Of a DNA stretch of 64,000 nucleotides, positions 26,692 to 37,380 are shown piece after piece. Made by a program: the position numbers and the translations under genes. Each line of letters opens with the position of its first letter. Position 1 is the stretch's first letter. The notes beneath the pieces were generated by a model that saw only the letters and a list, made by a program, of their open reading frames with translations, was not told where the DNA came from and did no database searches. This DNA comes from JAVVHH01 sp963835135 (GTDB lineage: Bacteria; Pseudomonadota; Alphaproteobacteria; Acetobacterales; Acetobacteraceae), in the NCBI GenBank assembly GCA_963835135.1, contig CAWIEF010000001.1:1-64000 (forward strand). The letters are read 5' to 3'.

Positions 26692-27843
26692 TCAGCCGCG
26701 GCGGAAGCGGAGGTTGCCGGTCCCGAGCTGCGCCACGGAGGTGCAGCCCATCAGTTTCATCGCCCGCTCGAGCTCGTGGCGCATCAACTCCAGCGCCCGC
26801 TCCACGCCGGGCTGTCCCGCGGCAGCCAGCGGGAACAGGTAGTAGCGGCCCACCCCGACCGCCTTGGCGCCCAGCGACAGCGCCTTCAGCACATGCGTGC
26901 CGCGCTGCACCCCGCCATCCATCAGCACGTCGAGCCGGTCGCCGGCGGCATCGACGATCTCGGCGAGCTGATCGAACGACGCGCGTGACCCGTCGAGCTG
27001 CCGTCCGCCATGGTTGGACACCACGACGCCGGTGCAACCGATGGATGCCGCGCGCTTGGCGTCGTCGCCCGTCATGACGCCCTTGAGGCAGAACTGGCCA
27101 TCCCATTCCCGCACCATCGCCGCCACGTCGTCCCAGTCCAGCGACGGGTCGAGCATCTCGGTGAAGTAGTGGCTGATCGACATCGCGCCGCGCCCCATGT
27201 CGACGTGGTTCTCCAGTTGCGGCAGCCGGAAGGCGCCCTGGCGGACGTAGTTCACCGCCCACGCCGGCTTGATGGCGAACTGCGAGGCTCCGGCCGCATT
27301 CAGCCGGAACGGGATGGCAAATCCTGTCCGCTTGTCGCGCTCGCGATTGCCGCCGGTGATGCTGTCCACCGTCAGCATCATCACCTGCACGCCCGCCTGC
27401 TTGGCGCGCGCCATCATCTCGCGGTTCAGCGCGCGATCCTTGTGGAAGTAGAATTGATACACCTGCGGACCGCTGCTGAGGCGCCGGGCTTCCTCCAGGC
27501 TCGTCGTGCCCAGCGAGGACACGCCGAACATGGTGCCGTACTTGCCCGCGGCCGCCGCCACCGCGCGCTCCCCGTCATGATGGAACAGGCGCTGCAACGC
27601 GGTCGGCGAACAGTAGAACGGCAGGGCGAGCCGCTGCCCCAACACCGTCGTCGAAAGGTCGACCTCCCGCACGCCCTGCAACACGCTGGGCACCAGGTCG
27701 CACTCCTCGAACGCGGCGGTGTTGCGGCGGTAGGTGACCTCGTCGTCAGCAGCCCCGTCGATGTAGTTGAAGATCGGGCTCGGCAGGCGCTGCCGCGCCA
27801 TGCGGCGAAAATCGTGGAAGTTGTGGCAATCCCGCAATCGCAT
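26692..27843 (-). CDS. FMN-dependent alpha-hydroxy-acid oxidase/dehydrogenase
   Basis: A 383-residue (beta/alpha)8 flavoprotein that oxidises L-2-hydroxyacids such as lactate or glycolate to 2-oxoacids. Active-site residues align with glycolate oxidase: Tyr27, Tyr132 (QFYFHKD), Lys254 (LKGV), His278 and Arg281 in VSNHGGRQLDG. VLMDGGVQRGTHVLKAL and AVGVGRYYLF hold the FMN phosphate. The start at 27843 begins MRLRDCHNFHDF, the usual N-terminus. The next gene upstream on the same strand starts 47 bases away, but a functional link with that amidotransferase is not evident. Confidence 0.88.
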   Translation of the reverse strand: MRLRDCHNFHDFRRMARQRLPSPIFNYIDGAADDEVTYRRNTAAFEECDLVPSVLQGVREVDLSTTVLGQRLALPFYCSPTALQRLFHHDGERAVAAAAGKYGTMFGVSSLGTTSLEEARRLSSGPQVYQFYFHKDRALNREMMARAKQAGVQVMMLTVDSITGGNRERDKRTGFAIPFRLNAAGASQFAIKPAWAVNYVRQGAFRLPQLENHVDMGRGAMSISHYFTEMLDPSLDWDDVAAMVREWDGQFCLKGVMTGDDAKRAASIGCTGVVVSNHGGRQLDGSRASFDQLAEIVDAAGDRLDVLMDGGVQRGTHVLKALSLGAKAVGVGRYYLFPLAAAGQPGVERALELMRHELERAMKLMGCTSVAQLGTGNLRFRRG

Positions 27844-27889
27844 CGCGTGTCCTGACCCGAGCCTCGAAGCCACAACGTCCGCCGCAGCC

Positions 27890-28762
27890 CTACCGTTGCG
27901 GTCGGCGCCGGTCCCGGGTCGGCACGACGAGATGATGGAGGAAGTTCCGAAGTTCCAGCGTGCGGCGTGCCTTGTCGGCCACCTGCTCGTTGGTGCCGAG
28001 CCGCCATTGCAGATCGGCTCGATCCGGCTCGGCGTCCAATTCGTCCAGCAGCCCGGCTACCATCTCCACCTCATCGGGCGAGCGGGCCAGCTCCTGCTCG
28101 ATGATCCCCTTCGACTGCCGGCGCAGCGCGTCGCCGATCTCGCCGGGCGGCAACTCGGGATGATACTGCACGCCCCAGAACAGTCCCGGCCCCAGCCTGA
28201 CTTCGGCGGCCTGCACCGTCGTCGACGCGTTGCTCGCCAGCAGCGTCGCAGCCGGAGGCAACTGTTCGACCTCGTCGGAGTGGACGCAGAGCGCATCCCA
28301 GCTGGCGGGCCGGCCGTCCAGCAACGGGTGGCTCCGTCCCGCTTCGGTCGCGCAGATGCGCCGGGCCAGTCCGGCCTCATACGATCCCGGCTTGGATCGG
28401 ACCGACCCACCGGCCACCGCCACCGCCACCTGCAGCCCGGCGCACGATCCGAAGCAGGGCGTTTCCGACAGGAAGGCCGCCTCCATGAACCGCTTGTGCC
28501 GCCGCACGGCCGGGCTGTCCTCCCACGTGTGCAGCGGCGAGCCGCTCAAGAAGATGCCGTCGTATCGGGCCAGCACATCGCTCGACCACTCCGCGGCGCC
28601 CTCCTCGACCGGTCGCGTGAGCTCGACCGTGCAACCGGGCTGCAGGTCGGTCAACGTGGCTGCGAACGTCTCGCCGCTGGACCGCCCGGTGCTGTCCCGC
28701 CGCTGCCGCCGAGCCTCCGCCGTCTCGCTTTCGGCAATCAGCAATTTCAAAGGTTTCCTCAT
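27890..28762 (-). CDS. Class I glutamine amidotransferase-like protein
   Basis: A 290-residue protein resembling the GATase domain of GMP synthase as a stand-alone enzyme. The nucleophile is Cys107 in CFGSCAGLQ, and the His201/Glu203 pair lies in GVQYHPE. YDGIFLSGSPLHTW is the oxyanion strand region. The C-terminal 85 residues (Glu/Leu/Arg rich) form an extra helical part. Similar proteins hydrolyse gamma-glutamyl compounds or transfer ammonia; the partner is unknown. It is divergent from the marR gene with a 98-base gap that contains the marR promoter. Confidence 0.77.
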   Translation of the reverse strand: MRKPLKLLIAESETAEARRQRRDSTGRSSGETFAATLTDLQPGCTVELTRPVEEGAAEWSSDVLARYDGIFLSGSPLHTWEDSPAVRRHKRFMEAAFLSETPCFGSCAGLQVAVAVAGGSVRSKPGSYEAGLARRICATEAGRSHPLLDGRPASWDALCVHSDEVEQLPPAATLLASNASTTVQAAEVRLGPGLFWGVQYHPELPPGEIGDALRRQSKGIIEQELARSPDEVEMVAGLLDELDAEPDRADLQWRLGTNEQVADKARRTLELRNFLHHLVVPTRDRRRPQR

Positions 28763-28825
28763 GGAGCGAGTGTGGGGAGCATCCCGCCAGCGACAACCGA
28801 CGCGGTCACGGGGCTGCCGTGCCGC

Positions 28826-28853
28826 TTGCAAAACTCGTAACGTTGCTTATTAT
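28826..28853 (+). promoter_or_regulatory. Promoter of the marR-emrAB operon
   Basis: TTGCAA (28826-28831) and TATTAT (28848-28853) with a 16-base spacer, close to the sigma70 consensus. The predicted transcription start is at about 28860-28861, exactly at the GTG of marR, which suggests a leaderless transcript. AACGTT within the spacer is a small palindrome that MarR might touch. Confidence 0.5.
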
Positions 28854-28860
28854 CACGTGC

Positions 28861-29319
28861 GTGTCGCATCCGTCTGACCTTCTCGTGCTCATCGGCGACG
28901 TCGGCCGCCTGATCCGCGTCGAGGCAGACCGCCGGGCGCGGGCGCACGGCATGACCCGGGCGCAATGGCTCATCCTGGTCTGGCTCGATCGCCAGCCGGG
29001 CCTGTCGCAAAAGGAACTCGCGGAGAAGCTGGAGGTCGAGCCGATCACGGTCGCCCGTCTGGTCGATCGGCTGGAGATGCGCGGCCTGCTCGAGCGGCGG
29101 CCCGATCCGGCGGACCGCCGGGTCTGGCGGCTGCATCTTCTTCCCGGCGTCGAGCCGGTGCTGGACGCCCTCGGTCAGCAACGCGAGGCGTTGTTCGCCC
29201 ATGTGACCGCGCGGCTCGAGCCCGGCGAAGTCCAGGCCGTCATCGCCGCGCTCACCACCATCCGGGCCACGTTGTCCCGCAATCCAGAGGTCAAAGCTCA
29301 AATGGAGGGCACAGTCTGA
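28861..29319 (+). CDS. MarR-family transcriptional regulator
   Basis: About 152 residues with the winged-helix MarR fold: LSQKELAEKLEVEPITVARLVDRLEMRGLLERR is split across helix-turn-helix and wing, followed by DPADRRVWRLHLL. It is probably the local repressor of the downstream EmrAB pump, de-repressed by small aromatic or amphipathic compounds, as is typical of emrR/marR genes. The stop overlaps the emrA-like start by one base (TGATG). The start is taken as GTG 28861; an upstream GTG (28819) lies before the promoter boxes. No Shine-Dalgarno site is visible. Confidence 0.85.
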   Translation: MSHPSDLLVLIGDVGRLIRVEADRRARAHGMTRAQWLILVWLDRQPGLSQKELAEKLEVEPITVARLVDRLEMRGLLERRPDPADRRVWRLHLLPGVEPVLDALGQQREALFAHVTARLEPGEVQAVIAALTTIRATLSRNPEVKAQMEGTV

Positions 29320-30410
29320 TGTCACAGGCCGTCACGTCGGCGCGCGATCTGCCGCCGAACCAGGCCGCAACGGTCGTGCGGCCGCGCCGGCGCTGGCTTC
29401 GTCCGGTGCTGATGCTGGGCGGGGTCGCCGCGGTCGGCCTGGGATCGCTGTATTTCTGGCTGAACGGCGGCCGTTACGTCGACATCGACAACGCCTATGT
29501 CCAGGCGAGCCGGATTGCGGTCGCGACGGACGTGTCCGGCCTGATCGCCTCCGTTCCGGTCCACGAGGGCCAGGAGGTCAAGACGGGCGATGTGCTGCTC
29601 AGGCTCGACGACCGCCAGTTCCGCATCGCGCTCGAAGCAGCCCAGGCCAACCTGGCGCAGACCGGGCTGATCCTGGCGGCCACCAAGCGCGACTACGAGC
29701 GCATGCTTCGCGACGCCGCAGCCAAGGCGGCGCAGGTCCAGCTGGACCAGGCGCGATACGATCGCGTCAACAATCTCGTCCGGGGCGGCGACGTGTCCCG
29801 GCAATCCTTCGACGATGCCAAGTTCCAGCTCCAAGTCGATCAGCAGGCGTTGGAATCGGCAAAGGCCGCGGCCCAGGTCCAGCTCGCCCGCCTGGGCGGC
29901 AATGCCGACGCGGACGTCACCACCCTGCCCGCATACAAGCAGGCCCGGTCCCAGGTGGACGAGGCGCAGCGGCAGTTGGACCATGCCACCGTGTTGGCGC
30001 CCATGTCAGGCATCGTCACCGGCGTCGAGGCGGTCTCGCCCGGCATGTATCTGGGGTCCAGCACCGCGGCCTTCGGCCTGGTCTCGGCCGAGCGCGCTTG
30101 GGTCGAAGCCAACCCGAAGGAGACCGAGCTGACCTATGTCCGGCCCGGCGACAAGGTCGATGTCACGGTCGACACGTATCCGGGGCGCGTTTGGGCCGGC
30201 CGGGTCAACTCGATCGCGCCGGCGAGCGGCAGCGAGTTCTCGATCCTCCCCGCGCAGAATAGCAGCGGCAACTGGGTCAAGGTCGTGCAGCGCATCATGG
30301 TCCGTATCAGCCTGGAGCAGGCCCCGGGCGATCCGCCGCTGCGGGCCGGCATGAGCGTGGTGACCAGCATCGACACCGGCCACACGCGTTCCCTGCGCGA
30401 CCTCTGGTAG
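29319..30410 (+). CDS. EmrA/HlyD-family membrane fusion protein
   Basis: A 363-residue periplasmic adaptor. One transmembrane helix (about 28-47) anchors it in the inner membrane. Then comes VDIDNAYVQASRIAVATDVSG, the lipoyl/biotinyl-like half, a coiled-coil hairpin (about 105-215), and a beta-barrel part with VLAPMSGIVTGVEAVSPGMYL and PGDKVDVTVDTYPG. It links the DHA2 transporter encoded next to it to an outer-membrane channel, which is not in this window. The gene overlaps marR by one base. Confidence 0.9.
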   Translation: MSQAVTSARDLPPNQAATVVRPRRRWLRPVLMLGGVAAVGLGSLYFWLNGGRYVDIDNAYVQASRIAVATDVSGLIASVPVHEGQEVKTGDVLLRLDDRQFRIALEAAQANLAQTGLILAATKRDYERMLRDAAAKAAQVQLDQARYDRVNNLVRGGDVSRQSFDDAKFQLQVDQQALESAKAAAQVQLARLGGNADADVTTLPAYKQARSQVDEAQRQLDHATVLAPMSGIVTGVEAVSPGMYLGSSTAAFGLVSAERAWVEANPKETELTYVRPGDKVDVTVDTYPGRVWAGRVNSIAPASGSEFSILPAQNSSGNWVKVVQRIMVRISLEQAPGDPPLRAGMSVVTSIDTGHTRSLRDLW

Positions 30411-30420
30411 GAGCATCCCG

Positions 30421-31947
30421 GTGAACCCGGTCAAGCACCGCGGCATCATCACCGTCTGCGCCATGGTGGCGACGCTTATGCAGGCGCTCGACAGCACGAT
30501 TGCCAACGTGGCCCTGCCCTATATGCAGGGCAGCCTGTCCGCGACCACCGACCAGATCACCTGGGTGCTGACCAGCTATATCGTGGCCGCCGCCATCATG
30601 ACGGCGCCGGTCGGCTGGCTGTCGGCGCGGTTCGGCCGCAAGAACCTGTTCCTGCTCTGCCTGATCGGCTTCACCGCGGCCTCCATGCTCTGCGGCGTCG
30701 CGCGGTCGCTCGAACAGATGGTGCTGTTCCGGCTGCTGCAGGGCGTGTTCGGCGCCGCGCTCGTCCCACTCAGCCAGGCCACCATGCTCGACATCTATCC
30801 GCCGGAGCAGCGCGGTTCCGCCATGGCGCTGTGGGGCATGGGGGTAATGGTCGGGCCGATCCTGGGGCCGACGCTCGGCGGCTACCTGACCGACCTCTAC
30901 AACTGGCGCTACGTGTTCTTCGTCAACCTGCCGTTCGGCGTGCTGGCCACGGTCGGGCTATGGCTGTTCCTGCCGAAGGGCGACGGTAAGGCCGGTCTGC
31001 GGTTCGACTTCCTCGGCTTCGGCGTGCTGGCGTTGGGATTGGGCGCCTTCCAGCTCATGCTCGACCGCGGGCAGGATCAGGATTGGTTTGGCTCGCGCGA
31101 GATCGTGGTCGAGGCCGTGCTGGGCGGGCTCGGCCTCTATCTGTTCGTCACCCACCTGCTGACGGCCGATCACCCCTTCATCTCGCCCCGCCTGTTCAAG
31201 GACCGGAACCTATCGGTCAGCCTGCTGGTCATGTTCGCGGTCGGCATGGTGCTGCTGGCGTCGTCCGCCCTGCTGGCGCCGTGGCTGCAGACGCTGGCCA
31301 ACTATCCCGTGGCGACAGCGGGCCTGGTGATGGCCCCGCGCGGCTTCGGCACCATGGGCGCCATGATGATCGCCGGGCGGCTGTCGAGCCGGGTCGACCC
31401 GCGCAAGCTGATGGCGCTCGGGGTAGCGCTGCTCTCGTGGAGCCTGTGGCGCATGACGGCCTGGACGCCGGACGTGGACCGCTGGACCGTGATCCTGAAC
31501 ATCCTCGTGCAAGGCGCCGGGCTCGGCTTCGTGTTCATCCCGCTGCAGGTGATCGCCTTCGCAACGCTCCCCGCGGACCTGCGCACGGAAGGGACGTCGC
31601 TGCTGTCGCTGCTCCGCAACGTGGGCAGCGCGATCGGCGTCTCGGCGGCGTCGACCCTGCTCGCGCGCAACCTGCAGGTCAACCACGCCGAACTGGGCGC
31701 GCACATCACTCCGTTCAGCCCCATCATGCATTCCGGCAGCCGCGCGATGCAGATGCTGGCGCCGTCGACGCCCAAAGGCGCGGCCCTGCTGGACCAACTC
31801 GTCAACCAGCAGGCCAACATCATCGCCTATCTCGACGATTTTCGCGCCATGCTGATCGTCACCGCGCCGTCCGTGCTGCTTCTCCTGCTCATGAAGCGCC
31901 CGCCCACAGCAATCAAACCCGACCCGGCGCATGCAGCCATGGACTAA
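30421..31947 (+). CDS. EmrB-like DHA2-family (14-TM) drug efflux MFS transporter
   Basis: A 508-residue proton-driven exporter with 14 predicted helices. LDSTIANVALPYMQGSL in helix 1 holds the Asp typical of DHA2. AAIMTAPVGWLSARFGRKN gives the loop 2-3 motif A, and GVMVGPILGPTLGGYLTD is motif C of exporters. The GTG start is preceded by AGGAG. The TAA stop overlaps the TAG stop of the convergent GH31 gene. With EmrA it should expel hydrophobic toxins. Confidence 0.92.
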   Translation: MNPVKHRGIITVCAMVATLMQALDSTIANVALPYMQGSLSATTDQITWVLTSYIVAAAIMTAPVGWLSARFGRKNLFLLCLIGFTAASMLCGVARSLEQMVLFRLLQGVFGAALVPLSQATMLDIYPPEQRGSAMALWGMGVMVGPILGPTLGGYLTDLYNWRYVFFVNLPFGVLATVGLWLFLPKGDGKAGLRFDFLGFGVLALGLGAFQLMLDRGQDQDWFGSREIVVEAVLGGLGLYLFVTHLLTADHPFISPRLFKDRNLSVSLLVMFAVGMVLLASSALLAPWLQTLANYPVATAGLVMAPRGFGTMGAMMIAGRLSSRVDPRKLMALGVALLSWSLWRMTAWTPDVDRWTVILNILVQGAGLGFVFIPLQVIAFATLPADLRTEGTSLLSLLRNVGSAIGVSAASTLLARNLQVNHAELGAHITPFSPIMHSGSRAMQMLAPSTPKGAALLDQLVNQQANIIAYLDDFRAMLIVTAPSVLLLLLMKRPPTAIKPDPAHAAMD

Positions 31948-33905
31948 GCCTGGCTGTCCGCCCTGATCCGTCCGAATAACCCAGCAAAGGCGCTGTCCTC
32001 GCGCCAGAACACCGGGGGCTCGCCGATCGGGGCGGCAACGCCGACCGTCCGGCCGCCGGCGAACCGCGTGCCGGACCACAGGTGCACCCAGTCCACCCCT
32101 CGCGGCAGGTAAACCGGCCAGGCGTCGGCGCCGGCGCGGATGACCGGCGCGACCAGGAGATCGCGCCCGTACAGATAGCTCTCCTGCAGCGCAAAAGTCG
32201 CTGCATCGTCGGAAAAATGCAGGAACAGCGGGCGCTGCGCCGGCAGGCCGGGTTCGGCCAGCGCCGCCCGCGTGTAGGGCCGCAGGGCGATGTGCAGCCG
32301 GGTCATGCGGGCGAGATGCGCCAGGATCGCATCGTCGCTATCGACCTGTAGGTTCTCGCGCGGGCGATTGCCCTCGTGCGTGCGCATCACGGGCGTGAAC
32401 GCGGCCATGTCGATCCAGCGCAGCAGCAACTCCTTCGTGCGGCGCACCCCGAACAGGCTGGTGTAGCCACCGATGTCGGAGTGGTGCGCGCGGTTGCCGA
32501 CCAGCCCGGCCGAGAGCGCGGCGGTGATGACGGTGCCGATCCCGTCATGGCGGGAGAAATCGACGCACTGGTCACCCGCCCACAGCAACGGGCAGTGCGC
32601 CTGCGACCCGGTCGACCCCGACCGCATGAAGAACACCGCGTCGCGATCCCCGATCGATTCTGCGTTGGCGCGGGCCCACAGCCTGGGCCAGTCGTTATGC
32701 AGCCGCATCGGATCACCCTGCGCCAAAACGAGGTCCGTCGGCAGGTACTCCCCGAAATCGGCCATCCAGCCCGACATGCCGATGCCGAGCATGGTCTCCC
32801 GCAGGATGCGGCGCTGGAACCAGGCGGTCGCGTCCGGGCTGGTGAAGTCGACCACGCCGCAGTCGAACTCGCCGAAATCGACTAGGTAGGTTCCGCCCGA
32901 CCGATCGCGGGCGAATACGCCGGATCGCTCGGCCTCCGCGAACAGGTCCCCGTCGCGGCAGAGATAGGGGCTGACATAGCCCATGAACCGGGTCGGCAGG
33001 GCCGCGATCCGGTCCGGCAGGTCCGGGTAGCGCCGCTCGCTCCAGCGCCAGTTCCAGAACAGCCGCGTGCCGAAGCTGGTCTCGCGCACGCCGGCCCAAT
33101 CCTCGCACCACAGCGCCGCGACGTCCACGCCCGCCGCTATGATGCGCTCGAGCCGGTCGAAGCTGGCGAGCCCGTCTTTCAACCCGATGATGACGCCGCC
33201 GAGGATCCAGTCCGGCAGGTCGGCAGCGCCCCCAAAGCGCTGCGCCAGCGCGCGCACCAGCCCGGCGGTGTCCGGCGCGGCATAGAATTCGACGCGATCC
33301 GGGACCGCCCAAGTCTCGATCCCATGGCGGTCGTGACCCTCGAAATCGAGCACCGCATAGGCGGTGGTCTCGACATGCACGGCGAACCCGCGCGAGGACA
33401 GGAAGGTGGGCTGGGGATAGTTGGTGGTCCAGTAATCGCCGCCGGCATTGCCCTCGGCGTCGGCCTGCTGGGTGATGGCCGTGGCCTTGTCGCGCCCAAC
33501 GCCCGGCTCGCTGGTCCAGATCGGGTAGCGACGGCCGCGCAGGTCGAGGTAGGACATCTGCTCGCCCCCGCCCCAGACGTGCTCGCCCGGCGCGGCGACC
33601 AGGCTGAGCCAGACGCGGTTCACGCCTGGCGCGACATGCTCGAAGCTGAGCGCGTTGCCTGACAATCGGATGACCGCACCGTCGAACGCGATCCGCCAGC
33701 CCGCCCCGTCGCTGGTGACGGTCGCCTGGCGCTGCGGCGTCCGCTCCAGCACGCGGTCGGCGATGGCGAAATTACCGCGATACATCGTGACCAGCGGCTC
33801 GCCGCGGCCGAGTTCCAGCAGCGGCCGCTCGTGGCGATGGGCGATCAGGTGGCGGCCATCGAGATGGACGTCGAAGCCGTCGGCCCGAGGGGTGACCTCG
33901 ATCAC
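31944..33905 (-). CDS. GH31 sulfoquinovosidase (YihQ/SmoI type)
   Basis: A 653-residue GH31 enzyme predicted to release sulfoquinovose from its glycosides. GWMADFGEYLP holds the nucleophile Asp383, and WAGDQ gives acid/base Asp445; HHSDIGGY and MRTHEGNRP match the sulfoquinovosidase subgroup. The substrate-recognition positions known for the group read Lys243, Glu268, Arg281, Trp284 and Tyr481, the KERWY variant reported for the Agrobacterium enzyme, rather than E. coli QQRWY. The GTG start at 33905 overlaps the preceding GH31 stop (GTGA). It is last gene of a sugar ABC operon. No signal peptide, so it acts in the cytoplasm after uptake. Confidence 0.82.
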   Translation of the reverse strand: MIEVTPRADGFDVHLDGRHLIAHRHERPLLELGRGEPLVTMYRGNFAIADRVLERTPQRQATVTSDGAGWRIAFDGAVIRLSGNALSFEHVAPGVNRVWLSLVAAPGEHVWGGGEQMSYLDLRGRRYPIWTSEPGVGRDKATAITQQADAEGNAGGDYWTTNYPQPTFLSSRGFAVHVETTAYAVLDFEGHDRHGIETWAVPDRVEFYAAPDTAGLVRALAQRFGGAADLPDWILGGVIIGLKDGLASFDRLERIIAAGVDVAALWCEDWAGVRETSFGTRLFWNWRWSERRYPDLPDRIAALPTRFMGYVSPYLCRDGDLFAEAERSGVFARDRSGGTYLVDFGEFDCGVVDFTSPDATAWFQRRILRETMLGIGMSGWMADFGEYLPTDLVLAQGDPMRLHNDWPRLWARANAESIGDRDAVFFMRSGSTGSQAHCPLLWAGDQCVDFSRHDGIGTVITAALSAGLVGNRAHHSDIGGYTSLFGVRRTKELLLRWIDMAAFTPVMRTHEGNRPRENLQVDSDDAILAHLARMTRLHIALRPYTRAALAEPGLPAQRPLFLHFSDDAATFALQESYLYGRDLLVAPVIRAGADAWPVYLPRGVDWVHLWSGTRFAGGRTVGVAAPIGEPPVFWREDSAFAGLFGRIRADSQA

Positions 33906-36333
33906 CGGGCGAGCAAGGCGCCGTCGAGATCCAGCCGGCGGCCATCGCCAGCGGGGAGCACCGTCTCGATCCGATCGTACGGCAAGTCGTAGTCGCCGGC
34001 GGGCGCGGCGCTCAAGGTGACCGTGTCCGGCGTCCATCGCAGGTGGAAGAATACTGTCGTCCGCGGCCCGGCGGCGCTGAAGCCGTCGTCCTCGTGCAGC
34101 GCGAAGCGGCTCTCGCCGGCGCCGGGTCCGGGGAAGATCAGCACCCGGCGCGAAGCCTCGTCGTGCAGCCCGTCCCGCGCCGTGGTCGGGATGATCGCGC
34201 CGGCCGCGGCGAGCAACGGAAGGCGCTCCAGCGGCGCCGGCACCCGTGCCGTGGCGCCGGCCGCGTAGCGTTCCCCCGTATGGACATCGAACCAGCGCTC
34301 CGGCCCGGCCGGCAAATAGACGGTGCGCTCGCGCTCCCCGGGCCGAACGACCGGCGCCCCAAGCAGCAACGGCCCGAGCATCAGCTCGTCGCAGTCGGCA
34401 AAGGTGTGTTCATCATGCTCGAACGCCACGAAGGTGGGCTGGATCACCGGCGCGCTCCGCTCCGCTGCTTCCACCATCAAACTGTATAGGTAGGGCACCA
34501 AACGGTAGCGCAGCCGGATCGCCTCGACGATCGCGGCGGTGCCCTCGGGGTGCAGGAACGGGCTGTTGAACACGCCGCCGGGCTTCCACGAGTTCATGAT
34601 GAAACGGGGGTGCAGCAAGCCGCACTGCGTCCACCGGATGAGCATCTCGGCGTCCGGCACCGGCCCGGCGAAGCCGCCCACGTCGTGGCCGGTGTTGTAC
34701 ATGCCGGACAGGCTCATCTGCAGGCCGGTGCGCAGGTTCCAGCGGAGCGTCTCCCAGCTCGTCGTGTTGTCGCCGCTCCAGGTCTGGGCGTAGCGCTGGA
34801 TGCCGGGGCAGCCCGCACGCGTGATGGTGAAGCTGCGCTGGCCGGGCTGCTCGGCCCGCTGCCGCTCGAGCGTGGCGCGCGTCATCAGCAACGCCTGCAC
34901 CGCGCGCACGTGCTCGAGCGGGAGCGGGGCGCCGAACCCGTCGCACGTCGCGTCCTCGTCCCACAGCGGGTATTCGTTGTTGTCGTTCCAGCCGGCGTCG
35001 ATCCCGCTGCCGAGCACGGCCTCGGAGAGCCCGTCTTGCCACCAGCGGACCGCGGCAGGATGGGTGAAGTCGAGATGCGCGCCCTCCCCGTCCCAGAACT
35101 GCGTGACGATCGGGCCGTCTGGGCCGCGCACGGCGAGGTCGCGGATATCGGCGTACCGCGGATGGTCGTCGAGCAGGCACGGCTTGAGGTTGGCGACGAC
35201 CCTCATCCCAGCCGCATGGAAGCGGGCCATCAGCCCGGCTGCATCGGGAAACTTCGCCCGGTTCCAATTGAATACGTAGCGCTTCGGCCCGATCGAGGTG
35301 TAGCCGGAGCCGAAATGGAAGCTGCTGATCGGCAGGCGCGCCGCCACGCACTGATCGATGAACGCCTCGATCTTGGCCTGGGCCTGCGGCTCGTCGGCGA
35401 GCGCCATCGTCGTCTGTGCAAAGCCCAACGTCCAGCGCGGCGGCAGCGCGGTCCGGCCGGTCAGCGCGAGGAAGCCGGGAGTAACGTCGGCCAAGGACGG
35501 GCCGAGCCAAAGATAATAATCCAGATCGCCGTCGCGCGCCTCGTAGCTGCGGAACAGGCCGTAATAATTGTCGTGGGCGCAGCCGAGGTCGAACGCGGCG
35601 CTCGCGCCGTTGTCGTAATACAGCCCATACGACGCGCCGGTCGCGCCATCGCGGGTGAGCAGGAACGGCCAATGCTTGTAGAGCGGATCGCCCCGCTCGG
35701 GGTCGTAGCCGAGGCTGTCGAGTGCGGCCACCCGCAACCGGCGGCCATGCAGATCGAGCGCCCCCGTCTTGTCGCCAAGCCCGTAATACCGGTCGCCCGG
35801 CGTGCGCGCCATGTGATGCGCCAGGTCGGGCCGGTTCGTGGAGAACTCGTGCCCATGCTTGCGGTCAGCGGCGAACACGCGCCCGTCGGGGAGCCTCCAC
35901 GTGAGACCGAACGGATCGAGCGCTATGTCGAGGGTGAGAGCGGCTGTCCGCAAGAAAACTTGCCCTCTCCCGCTGGCGGGAGAGGGTTGAGTGAGGGTGG
36001 GGCCACCCGCTGAAGGCTCGGTCGCGCTGGACGGACCACCCTCACCCCGGCCCTCTCCCGCCAGCGGGAGAGGGAGATCGAGGCGCTCTACGCTGAATGT
36101 TGGAATCGGCCAGGCGCGCTCGTCCATCCGGTCGCGGCCCTCCCACGCGGTGTCGTCCGAACCGGGCGCCAGCACGGTCCAGGTCCGCCCGAGCCGAGCC
36201 GCGCCGTCCTGCAGGTGCAGGACTCGGACCAGCGACGGACCGAGCACGCTGATCCGGCACGTCCGTCCGCCGCCGAACTCGAGGATGACGCCGCGCTCGG
36301 TCCGCGACCCGAGCCGCGCCGTCCGCAGCGGCG

Positions 36334-36337
<4 letters not shown>
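33902..36337 (-). CDS. GH31 alpha-glycosidase with an in-frame repeat insertion
   Basis: An 811-residue cytoplasmic GH31 enzyme of the alpha-glucosidase/alpha-xylosidase type. GIDAGWNDNNEYPLWD holds the nucleophile Asp, and QTWSGDNTTSWETL the acid/base Asp. The N-terminal beta domain runs to about residue 235 and the barrel from about 290 to 640, with beta domains after it. Residues about 88-126 (PLAGEGRGEGG ... PASGRGQ) are encoded by a palindromic repeat element and look foreign to the family; without them the flanking strands join naturally. The GTG start overlaps the ATPase stop by 4 bases. The substrate is unknown; it may process the glycoside imported by the operon. Confidence 0.85.
35963..36074. 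repeat. Palindromic interspersed element inside a GH31 gene
   Basis: A 112-base element. Each end is a 24-base perfect palindrome differing only in its central two bases' orientation (35963-35986 and 36051-36074, core CTCCCGCTGGCGGGAG). The inner flanks GTGAGGGTGG (left) and CCACCCTCAC (right) are inverted copies, so the whole is a long imperfect inverted repeat around a central segment. Elements with this CCCTCTCCCGC...GCGGGAGAGGG core are widespread in GC-rich alphaproteobacteria. Here it lies wholly within the coding region and keeps the frame open. No other copy was noticed in the window. Confidence 0.8.

Positions 36338-37380
<1,043 letters not shown>

Noticed and set aside
35963..36074. 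Reading the two GC-rich palindromes as transcription terminators
   Set aside because: They lie within an open coding sequence, are not followed by T-runs, and match a known type of dispersed repeat instead.
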